NCBI GenBank assembly: GCA_041651575.1
Contig: JBAZJB010000001.1
Span: 558,001 to 622,000, forward strand
Source of the DNA: JAQUOT01 sp041651575
GTDB taxonomy: Archaea > Nanobdellota > Nanobdellia > SCGC-AAA011-G17 > JAFCDX01
Direction: 5' to 3'
Length of the DNA stretch: 64,000 nt
In this document: piece by piece, positions 25,312 through 32,460 of the stretch
Layout of the letters: the number at the start of each line of letters is the position of its first letter
Numbering within the stretch: the first letter of the stretch is position 1
Notes under the pieces: generated by a model
Seen by the model: the letters and a program-made list of their open reading frames with translations, nothing else
The model's database searches: none
What the model was told of the DNA's origin: nothing
Made by a program: the position numbers and the translations under genes

Positions 25312-26294
25312 TTTAATAACACTTCTGCTAATTTTACATAATCAACTGCTTCTGCTTCATTTGCAGCAAATTCTAATCTATTCATCATTTCATTTCTATT
25401 TACTTTTCCTTTTAATAAAAATTGTTTACCAAGAACAGAACTTTTTAATTCTTCAAATTTTTCAAGATTATTTTTCATTTCTACTAATTCTGTTTCATTT
25501 CTTTCTAATATCAACTCTGCTTGATTTCTAAATGCTACAACACGAATATTTGCTGAACCATCATCAAAAAAGAAATTAACAAAAGGAATTAATTTTGGTT
25601 CTACTACACTATGTTCTTTACAAGCGAAAACTCCATCTTCAATTCTTACTCTAGAGCCACATAAAGGACAAACTTCAAAAAATCTTGGTTCAAACATTTG
25701 TACTATTGTTCCAAGAACTTCTGCATAATCATTTTCTTGTAATTCTGATATCTTTTTTCTTATCAAAGTAGGTTTTACGAGTACATTTGAAATAGTTTCT
25801 CCTTCTGGGTTTATTATTAATTGAGATTTACTTGCTAAGTGTAATTCTTTATAACCTTGATTTTCTCTGCATGAAGCTCCCCTTATTTTAACAATATCAT
25901 TTTCTTTCAAATTTTGTTTTAATATTTCATTTATTACGACTTCGTCCCAAATAACCAATCTTGTTGTTGCAGTTTCATCCCCAATCAACATAGTAGCTAA
26001 TCTTGCTTTTCTTCCATCTTTATTAAATTCTCTAACTCCATAAAAATTAATTACTTTTCCAGCCAAATTAATCAATCTCATTCCAGGTAAAACGTCTTTA
26101 ATTTTTAGAACTTTAGGAACATCCATTAATTTTACATTTAATTCATTTGCAATAATATGTGCTGCTCCTTCTCTGCTAATTAAATTAGAAAGCTCTTTTA
26201 GTTTTGCATTAATTCTATCTTGAAGTTCTTCTTTTGTTATAGTTGTATTTTCTAAAATAGTAGAAATTATTTGTTCATAACTTAAATTCAGCAA
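25308..26294 (-). CDS. rpa: Single-stranded DNA-binding protein RPA
   Basis: A 328-aa archaeal RPA. An N-terminal helical part is followed by an OB fold (about residues 60-150, LPGMRLINLAGKVINFYGV then RLVIWDE), a second OB-like region with a zinc finger (CPLCGSRV and CKEH, about 205-225), and a C-terminal segment. It coats single-stranded DNA in replication and repair. Unusually it follows the pilin-like gene at 26310 after 15 bp, on the same strand. Confidence 0.92.
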   Translation of the reverse strand: MLNLSYEQIISTILENTTITKEELQDRINAKLKELSNLISREGAAHIIANELNVKLMDVPKVLKIKDVLPGMRLINLAGKVINFYGVREFNKDGRKARLATMLIGDETATTRLVIWDEVVINEILKQNLKENDIVKIRGASCRENQGYKELHLASKSQLIINPEGETISNVLVKPTLIRKKISELQENDYAEVLGTIVQMFEPRFFEVCPLCGSRVRIEDGVFACKEHSVVEPKLIPFVNFFFDDGSANIRVVAFRNQAELILERNETELVEMKNNLEKFEELKSSVLGKQFLLKGKVNRNEMMNRLEFAANEAEAVDYVKLAEVLLK

Positions 26295-26309
26295 CTTTTT
26301 TACCCCCGA

Positions 26310-27032
26310 TTAACTTATTTGATTTGAACTTTTTAATGCAAATACAAATGCAATGTTTTCATTAGTACATGGATTTTTAATATTTTGCACATTACACTTT
26401 ATTAAACTATCGCTTTGTATACATTGTAAGTTACTACTCTGAGAACATACTTCAAAAGATTTGGAAGATAAACAGGTTTTAAGTTTATATGCCTCATCTA
26501 TAATCTCTTGTATTTTGGTTGTATCTGCATTAATTTCTGTATTAAAGTTTATGTTTAATTTGTAAGTTATATCCATTTTTTCTTTCATTTCTTGTAAAGT
26601 TAATGAATCTGCAACGGCTTTAATTTTAATTTTATTTCCATAATCTAAAGTAAAAGTATATTTATAATCTGTTTTAACTCTTTCTTTGAAATTATTTTTA
26701 AATTCTGATTCGAAATATTCGCTAAAAATAGGGTTGCAATTAGGAGTAAAATCCCAAACCATATGATTTCCTACAAGACAATTTGGATTATTTAACAAAC
26801 CTTTTTCTAAACTTATTTGTAAAGCATTACAAGCAGCAAGTTTTGCATTTTCTTGTATTGAAAAAACCATATTTTCTTTTTCTGTATAAAAATTAATTAA
26901 TTCTGTAGAAAACATACCTACGTTTTTTTGTTCATCTTTTATAATATCACTATAAAAAATCCCCAAAAATATTACTGTAAAAAGAAAAGCAAATATTGCT
27001 AATAGGGGTAAAAATATTCCTTTCTTATTCAT
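26310..27032 (-). CDS. Pilin-like protein (class III signal)
   Basis: A 240-aa protein starting MNKKGIFLPLL, so KKG precedes a hydrophobic helix of about 20 residues, matching class III signals cut by the archaeal prepilin peptidase. The outer domain has eight Cys in its last 150 residues. Its start overlaps the stop of the next pilin-like gene by 4 bp. Homology to named pilins is not visible; assignment is by signal type and context. Confidence 0.82.
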   Translation of the reverse strand: MNKKGIFLPLLAIFAFLFTVIFLGIFYSDIIKDEQKNVGMFSTELINFYTEKENMVFSIQENAKLAACNALQISLEKGLLNNPNCLVGNHMVWDFTPNCNPIFSEYFESEFKNNFKERVKTDYKYTFTLDYGNKIKIKAVADSLTLQEMKEKMDITYKLNINFNTEINADTTKIQEIIDEAYKLKTCLSSKSFEVCSQSSNLQCIQSDSLIKCNVQNIKNPCTNENIAFVFALKSSNQIS

Positions 27033-27529
27033 TCTATCACCAACTTTATTTTTATTTCTTTATCAAAATCGGGTAAATTGAATTCAGAAGAAGTTGTTTT
27101 ATCTGTTTCTATTATTCCGCCTAATTCTGCAGGTGTTCCAAAATCTTCGCTCATTGCTACTTTTCCCTGAGAAATTATTTGATTATCTATGTACAAGTTA
27201 TATTGATCAAATAGTTTATTGAATATCTTCTGGTTTATACCTTCTAAATTTGTTCTATATTTTTCTTTGTTTTTAACATACATTCTTATTAAATCGGAAA
27301 CTAAAACTTCTTGTCCTTCAACATTTACCGGTGTTCTTAAATAATTTAATAAAATACTGTTAACATCTATTTTTTCTTTAGCAAGAATTTCTTGTTTAAC
27401 AGAATCAATTCCAAAAGAGAATATAAAAAATATAATTAGTGTAACAAATATTAAAATTATAGCTCCAAGATTATAAAAAATCATACCTATTCCTTTTTTC
27501 CCAATTTTATCAAGTTTAAACATTTTCAA
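27029..27529 (-). CDS. Pilin-like protein (class III-type N terminus)
   Basis: A 166-aa protein with N terminus MKMFKLDKIGKKGIGMIFYN and a hydrophobic helix at about 16-38. KKG before the helix suggests prepilin-type cleavage. The outer domain is soluble and acidic with no Cys. It overlaps its upstream neighbour by 14 bp. Confidence 0.8.
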   Translation of the reverse strand: MKMFKLDKIGKKGIGMIFYNLGAIILIFVTLIIFFIFSFGIDSVKQEILAKEKIDVNSILLNYLRTPVNVEGQEVLVSDLIRMYVKNKEKYRTNLEGINQKIFNKLFDQYNLYIDNQIISQGKVAMSEDFGTPAELGGIIETDKTTSSEFNLPDFDKEIKIKLVIE

Positions 27530-27992
27530 ATATCACGTCATAATTTAAAATAGCCCCTTGTTTTTTATTATCTTTTACTAAAAGAACATAATCCTTTTTT
27601 TCATAAAAAGTATATTTCTCGTTTTTTATTTTTATATTTTTTAAATTTTTATTTAAATCATATTCTTTTTTATTATAATAAGTATCAATTTTTTCTCCGT
27701 TAAGAGTTTCTATAGTTATATTTAGTTGCAGATCTTCATTATTGAAACAAGATTCTATTAAAGGAAATTTATTTGCATCTATTATTCCAAAATTATTTCT
27801 TTCATCTTCATAAGATAAACAAGAATAAGCTTTATACAAAACAAGTTGGGGTTCATATTCAGAAACATCTATATTTCTTGTTAAAAAAGTCCAAGTTATT
27901 GAAGCAAATATTACTAAAATTACTGCTAAAACCAATATATTAAATGCCCATACAGGAATATCTATATCTAAGGAATCTCCTTTTTTATTCAT
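27516..27992 (-). CDS. Pilin-like protein (class III signal)
   Basis: A 158-aa protein starting MNKKGDSLDIDIPVWAF, with KKG and Asp-containing N-terminal mature residues before a hydrophobic helix at about 15-35. Two Cys in the outer domain could pair. The start overlaps the stop of the upstream gene by 4 bp, so the set is co-translated. Confidence 0.82.
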   Translation of the reverse strand: MNKKGDSLDIDIPVWAFNILVLAVILVIFASITWTFLTRNIDVSEYEPQLVLYKAYSCLSYEDERNNFGIIDANKFPLIESCFNNEDLQLNITIETLNGEKIDTYYNKKEYDLNKNLKNIKIKNEKYTFYEKKDYVLLVKDNKKQGAILNYDVIFENV

Positions 27993-28378
27993 GATATTGA
28001 AACCTCGTTATTTTCTTTTTTAATGGTTATAATAGGAGTTTTAGCTTCTTTTTCAACATTGGAATTAAAAAAACATTTATATGAAGAAGGAGTTCTTGAA
28101 TAAACTTTTTCACTTGATTCATAAATTTGAAGCAAACATGGTTTTTTTATGTTCAAAACATAATCTGAACTATCAAAATTAATTTTTATAGAAATATCAT
28201 TTGGACTTGCTGAAACTGCATCCAAAGCAAAAGCAGATTCTATAGCTAAATATTTTTGTTTAAATAATTGATCTTCTGCTATTTTCACTGATAATCCCAC
28301 AAATGCTCCAAGAATTAATATTGCAAGAAACATGTACGACAGCCACAAGTACTGCATCTCATACCCTCTTTTATTCAT
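27989..28378 (-). CDS. Pilin-like protein (class III signal)
   Basis: The ATG at 28378 (MNKRGYEMQYLWLSYMF) is chosen because it starts right at the KRG signal; a 22-codon longer frame crosses a promoter-like region. The 129-aa protein has an N-terminal helix of about 20 residues and a short beta-rich outer domain with two Cys. A TATA-like box and the GTGTAATCAAAAC element lie upstream, so a new transcript may begin here. Confidence 0.8.
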   Translation of the reverse strand: MNKRGYEMQYLWLSYMFLAILILGAFVGLSVKIAEDQLFKQKYLAIESAFALDAVSASPNDISIKINFDSSDYVLNIKKPCLLQIYESSEKVYSRTPSSYKCFFNSNVEKEAKTPIITIKKENNEVSIS

Positions 28379-28408
28379 AAAAAGAAAAAGATTTGTTAAT
28401 TTATAATG

Positions 28409-28421
28409 GTTTTGATTACAC
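28409..28421 (-). promoter_or_regulatory. Pilin promoter element (copy 1)
   Basis: The 13-nt sequence GTTTTGATTACAC on plus (GTGTAATCAAAAC on minus) sits just upstream of a TATA-like TTATAAATT box before the pilin gene at 28378. An identical copy is found at 30640-30652. Confidence 0.5.
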
Positions 28422-30044
28422 CTAACCAAAATATTGATTTGCATATTTTGTTCTTATTCCGATATCTCTCTCGGGCTTAGCTGGATTTTCTATGTTTATC
28501 ACAAACCAAGCCACCCATTCATTTCTAGTTTTTTGTTTTACTATTTCAGTGCCATAAAAAGTTTTTAAATAAAATACCATAAATTCAATTTGTTTATTAT
28601 AATCTAAAAGAGCATTTAATTTATCTTGACTATTTGCATTTTCTAGAGTATAATATTTTAAGAATTGTCTTCCCAAGGCGGTTTTTCCACAAATATTATA
28701 TTGCCATAATCCATAAGAACAATAGTTAGTTGAACCTATTGGACTAGGATCTCCCATATTATTATAAGAAAGAGCAGATTCTCCAACAGCATTTGCAACC
28801 ATAGCTTCTGCTAAATTAATATTATTAAATCTAGCATTTATATCATCCCTTAATTGGTTTGCAGAAACATATAATAATTTTGGTTTTTTCACATTTATGG
28901 CCCCGCTACTTTGAGTTTGTGATGAACCTATTTGTGATTGTTCAATTGTAGAAGGAACATAAGTTGTTGAAGAAGCTTGTTGATTTTGTATAGCTGTAAG
29001 TGTTGGAGAATTTTCACAATTAGTACAACTAGGAGAAATTTCATAACCGGAATGAGGCAAATAATTTAATGGATCTCTTTCATAATTAGGTTTACCAATA
29101 TCTGCAGAAAAATCTTGAGATAAATAAACTTTAAAATCTAAATGAGGTCCTTCTGAAAATCCAGTATTTCCTGACAATCCAATAATATCTCCTTTCGTAA
29201 CTTGTTGTCCTTCTGTAACTTTAATTTCGGATAAATGATCATATCTTGTGTATAAATTTTCATTGTGTTTAATTATAATATATCTACCATAGCCTCTGCA
29301 AAGTTCTTTATAATCAATATCCTCTTTACCACATATTTCTATTACTGTTCCATCTTCAACAGTTTTAATTTCTGTACCTATAGGAGTTGTAAAATCTACA
29401 CCATCATGCCAATCATTAGTTCTTTGACCATAAGCAGAAAAAATAATTGGATTAGCTAAAGGAAATATACTGAATATTGAAGAGGTAGAAAGAGTCTCTT
29501 CAACAGGTTTTTCTTTATATATAATTAAAACTCCATTTTCTTTTTTGAAATAAATTGTTTTAGAATCTTTGTTATTTTCTGCAGAAATGTAATTATCTCC
29601 AAAACCAACAAAATCTATTTTTTGTATATTTTTTAAAATATCTACTAATTCTTTTTTTCCACAATAATAATTATCTGTACAATAATATCCCTCTCCTTTT
29701 TTCTCAACTTCACAAACACAAAGTTTAGATTTACCTAAAATTTCATTACTCATTTCAGTAGAAGTTATCTGTAAAGAAAGGTCTGCTTTAGAAGGATAAA
29801 AACCAGCAAGAATGCACTCTTTATTTTCAAAATATACTATTGTCTCTTTTATTTTATTTTCTTCAAGAATATTTATATCATTTAAAAGAATATTTAAAGC
29901 ACTTGTTGTTTGATCATCCATGCATGCTTGAAAAGGTATTGTTGTTTTGTATAAATTACAAGAAGTAGTAATAAAAAATAATAAGAGTATAAGTCCTAAA
30001 ATTAATCCAACTGGAACCTCTTGAAAATTCAATCCTTTTTTCAT
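28422..30044 (-). CDS. Pilin-like protein with M23 peptidase and lysozyme-like domains
   Basis: ATG 30044 gives MKKGLNFQEVPVG, a class III-like signal with the hydrophobic helix at about 9-25. Residues about 195-320 are an M23/LytM fold: HDGVD (213-217) holds the zinc His and Asp, YDHLS the catalytic His, and GPHLDF stands where the family has GPHLHF, so the last zinc His is Asp (303). After a Ser/Gln/Thr-rich linker, residues about 400-540 look like a lysozyme/transglycosylase fold with Glu 422 in VGESA and the SYGLWQYN signature. Such domains cut peptidoglycan, which archaea generally lack. It sits in the middle of the pilin-like cluster. Confidence 0.87.
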   Translation of the reverse strand: MKKGLNFQEVPVGLILGLILLLFFITTSCNLYKTTIPFQACMDDQTTSALNILLNDINILEENKIKETIVYFENKECILAGFYPSKADLSLQITSTEMSNEILGKSKLCVCEVEKKGEGYYCTDNYYCGKKELVDILKNIQKIDFVGFGDNYISAENNKDSKTIYFKKENGVLIIYKEKPVEETLSTSSIFSIFPLANPIIFSAYGQRTNDWHDGVDFTTPIGTEIKTVEDGTVIEICGKEDIDYKELCRGYGRYIIIKHNENLYTRYDHLSEIKVTEGQQVTKGDIIGLSGNTGFSEGPHLDFKVYLSQDFSADIGKPNYERDPLNYLPHSGYEISPSCTNCENSPTLTAIQNQQASSTTYVPSTIEQSQIGSSQTQSSGAINVKKPKLLYVSANQLRDDINARFNNINLAEAMVANAVGESALSYNNMGDPSPIGSTNYCSYGLWQYNICGKTALGRQFLKYYTLENANSQDKLNALLDYNKQIEFMVFYLKTFYGTEIVKQKTRNEWVAWFVINIENPAKPERDIGIRTKYANQYFG

Positions 30045-30045
30045 T

Positions 30046-30222
30046 TTAATTTTTTGGTATAGTATCTGCTGTTCCAATAATGTCTTTTACAATATTTCCT
30101 AGTTTTAAAATTAATTTAGAAATATTTCCTCCAAAAAATATTATAACTATTGCTAAAACAATTAAAAAAAGAATTACAACAACTATAGTATTAATTGGTA
30201 ATTCCTGTGATTTTTTATTCAT
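30046..30222 (-). CDS. Very small pilin-like protein (58 aa)
   Basis: A 58-aa ORF starting MNKKSQELPINTIVVV with a single hydrophobic helix at about 10-30 and a short amphipathic tail ending in Asn. The KKS-Q-E pattern resembles class III cleavage sites with Glu at +5 as in other prepilins. The stop is 1 bp before the start of the M23 gene. Too short for ordinary gene finders but well supported by context. Confidence 0.72.
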   Translation of the reverse strand: MNKKSQELPINTIVVVILFLIVLAIVIIFFGGNISKLILKLGNIVKDIIGTADTIPKN

Positions 30223-30240
30223 TTTAAAAATAAAAAGGAA

Positions 30241-30600
30241 TTAACAAGCGCCTTCTGCTTCTATTACAGGACAACTCATTCCTAATTTCTTGCAAGTCAA
30301 TCCTTTTTCATCAGATCCAATGTTTCCATTACCATTTAAGTCTACATTGAATTTTTGGTTACAGAAGTTATCTCTATAAGCAGTTATTGGATTGTTTTCG
30401 TACTGCATACAATAATTATTACATCTGTTTGTTGCTTCTGGAACATCTGTTAGTTGACTACCAAATAAAGCCTTTATTTTAGTAGTTAAACTTGCCATCC
30501 CACCTGTGAAAAATATTGCAACTATAACTAAAACTATAATTACTATGATAGTTATAATTATAACATCCATAGAAATTCCTTGTCCTCTCTTATTTTTCAT
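30241..30600 (-). CDS. Candidate major pilin (class III signal)
   Basis: A 119-aa protein, MKNKRGQGISMDVIIITIIV, with KRG and Gln at the cleavage site, then a long hydrophobic helix. The outer domain has six Cys and an Asp/Asn-rich loop (NVDLNGNGNIGSDE) that resembles a calcium-binding EF-hand or dockerin loop. It alone in the cluster has a strong private promoter with an inverted repeat and an AGGTGAT Shine-Dalgarno sequence, so it is my candidate for the abundant subunit. Confidence 0.82.
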   Translation of the reverse strand: MKNKRGQGISMDVIIITIIVIIVLVIVAIFFTGGMASLTTKIKALFGSQLTDVPEATNRCNNYCMQYENNPITAYRDNFCNQKFNVDLNGNGNIGSDEKGLTCKKLGMSCPVIEAEGAC

Positions 30601-30602
30601 TT

Positions 30603-30660
30603 AATCACCTAAATAAAGACAAAATATAAATATTTAAATGTTTTGATTACACAAAATCAA
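30603..30660 (-). promoter_or_regulatory. Promoter of candidate major pilin with inverted repeat
   Basis: On minus, in order: the inverted repeat TTGATT/AATCAA with 6-nt spacer (30643-30660), containing GTGTAATCAAAAC; the TATA-like TTTAAATATTTATATTTT (30622-30639); and AGGTGAT (30603-30609) right before the ATG. Confidence 0.55.
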
Positions 30661-30666
30661 TAAAAA

Positions 30667-31332
30667 TTAGGTACAATAAGGTAATCTACTTGTTGTAATA
30701 TAGTTACTTAAATCCTCATCTGCGATAAATTCCCCTGATTGAGATCTACTTACAACAAAACAAATCTGATTATCTTTTTTATAAAAGATTATATTATTAT
30801 AAAAAAAGTAATATTTATCAAATAATCCAGAATCAGTATTTACATTTTCTCTATCTTCTAAGGCTCTTGTAACTTCGTAAGATAAAATAGCTGCATTTCC
30901 TTTTAAATCTTTTATAGTGCCTTTTTTATCTATATCATAAGATTCTAGATAACAATTCATCGTTTTTCCAGTAAAAAGATTTTTTCCATTTACAACAGAA
31001 CTTTCTAATTGTTCCCATTGACTTCCTTTTCTTTTTTCTAGAGAAAGTATTCCTTTAGTTACAACAATTCTATAATTTATAGAAAAACTCGGGCCTACAA
31101 TTTTACAAACACAATCACTATTTTTAGAATCAAAACAAGTTTTATAATTATTTTTTAAAACTGAAAAATCACTTATAACTTGGGAATCTGTTTTTGAATC
31201 TCCCCCAAGAATTTTATCATAAGCCGTTGTTAATTTGTTAATTAAATTAATAGGACCAAGTAAGCTAACACCTACGATTAAAAGTAATAAAAATCCCGCC
31301 ATTATTGTTTTTAGAGTAAAACTCGTTGCCAT
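30667..31332 (-). CDS. Signal-anchored protein of the pilin-like cluster
   Basis: ATG 31332 (MATSFTLKTIMAGF) is preferred to a TTG 3 codons upstream that would overlap the previous gene. The 221-aa protein has an N-terminal hydrophobic helix at about 7-30, but lacks the basic-Gly motif of its neighbours. The outer domain of about 190 residues is beta-rich with five Cys. The tight spacing on both sides places it in the operon. Confidence 0.78.
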   Translation of the reverse strand: MATSFTLKTIMAGFLLLLIVGVSLLGPINLINKLTTAYDKILGGDSKTDSQVISDFSVLKNNYKTCFDSKNSDCVCKIVGPSFSINYRIVVTKGILSLEKRKGSQWEQLESSVVNGKNLFTGKTMNCYLESYDIDKKGTIKDLKGNAAILSYEVTRALEDRENVNTDSGLFDKYYFFYNNIIFYKKDNQICFVVSRSQSGEFIADEDLSNYITTSRLPYCT

Positions 31333-31333
31333 T

Positions 31334-31486
31334 TTATCCAAACCCTAATTTTGTAAATATCATTTCAATTATATTATATATTTTTTCTTTTCCCATCCAA
31401 ACCAAACCCAATAAAATAAAAAAAATTATTAAGGCTAAAACTAATTTTACTAATTCAGATACTTCAATTTCTCCTTTTTTGTTCAT
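31334..31486 (-). CDS. Very small pilin-like protein (50 aa)
   Basis: A 50-aa ORF, MNKKGEIEVSELVKLVLAL, with the class III pattern KKG-E and Glu at the family position, one hydrophobic helix, and a short amphipathic tail. Its start overlaps the stop of the upstream gene in an ATGA, and its stop precedes the next ATG by 1 bp, supporting translation. Confidence 0.75.
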   Translation of the reverse strand: MNKKGEIEVSELVKLVLALIIFFILLGLVWMGKEKIYNIIEMIFTKLGFG

Positions 31487-32307
31487 TGACATATTTTTTT
31501 AACCTCTTCAGAATTAAAAATAAATACTCCTTGATAAGCTTTTTCATGGTATATTGTTGTTCCAATAGCTGTAGGTATTGCTGCCATAAAACCTCCCAAA
31601 ATAGCTCCGGGTCCTGACCATGAAGTTGCTGCTGTTCCAGCAACAAAACCAGCAACAAAAGCTTCACCTAAAAATATTAATCCTTCTTTATTTGTTAATT
31701 GTTCCCAACCAGGATTAAGTTTTGCTATGTAATAAATATAAACAGGTTTATTCAAAGGAACTTTATCTAAGTTTCCAAGATCTTTTATATTTAAATCTTG
31801 AGAAATTGGATTTTTTGAACTAGTAAAATATTGTAAATAAGTTTGGTCTCCTGCAGGAATTTTTGTATCTTTCAAATAATCCCATAAATTTACTTGTCCA
31901 TTTGTTAAATCTTCAGAAAAATCAATTTTTGAACATAAAAAACAATTAAGACCATAACGATTAAAACTAAATTTTTTTAAGAAGTTTATTTTTCCTTCCC
32001 CAAATTGATACCAACAATTATACATTTCAGTAGCAATCGTCTTTTCTACTTTATGTGGAGTAGATATTTTATCTATAAACACTGGATTTGATTTACAAAA
32101 TAAAGGAGTATTCATAAATTGCCCAACACCTACACTATTTAATCTTGCCTTAAACTCTACGCTTATTTTACATAATGCCACATTGGAAACTGAAAAAAGT
32201 CTTGGTCCTAAAGTTACAGTTAAAACAAGAATTAAAATAACTGTTGCCATTAAAAGCACGGCTAATTTTACTACAGTTTCATGAGTCATCCCTTTTTTAT
32301 TCAACAT
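31483..32307 (-). CDS. Pilin-like protein (class III signal)
   Basis: A 274-aa protein starting MLNKKGMTHETVVKLAVLLM. KKG lies before a helix at about 12-33 that carries a Glu near position +4/5 of the predicted mature form, as in archaeal pilins. The outer domain has six Cys. A second hydrophobic stretch (about 212-240, Gly/Ala-rich) may insert in a membrane or pack in the filament. The gene is coupled at both ends. Confidence 0.82.
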   Translation of the reverse strand: MLNKKGMTHETVVKLAVLLMATVILILVLTVTLGPRLFSVSNVALCKISVEFKARLNSVGVGQFMNTPLFCKSNPVFIDKISTPHKVEKTIATEMYNCWYQFGEGKINFLKKFSFNRYGLNCFLCSKIDFSEDLTNGQVNLWDYLKDTKIPAGDQTYLQYFTSSKNPISQDLNIKDLGNLDKVPLNKPVYIYYIAKLNPGWEQLTNKEGLIFLGEAFVAGFVAGTAATSWSGPGAILGGFMAAIPTAIGTTIYHEKAYQGVFIFNSEEVKKICQ

Positions 32308-32426
32308 TAATTTCCCCCCAAAAAAAGAGTAGATATATCTGTTTTATACATCATCAATATTATTATTCCTGCTATAACTATTAAAAACACTAATAAAAAT
32401 ATTAAAAATAATAAAGTATCATTCAT
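32307..32426 (-). CDS. Single-TM micro-protein (39 aa)
   Basis: A 39-aa ORF, MNDTLLFLIFLL, nearly all hydrophobic helix with a short polar tail. Its stop overlaps the first base of the next start. It lacks the basic-Gly cleavage motif. It lies between the assembly platform gene and the pilin-like genes, so I include it as a probable membrane component or pilin-like helix. Confidence 0.55.
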   Translation of the reverse strand: MNDTLLFLIFLLVFLIVIAGIIILMMYKTDISTLFLGGN

Positions 32427-32460
32427 AATTATTCATAAGTTTATTAATATATAAACTTTG

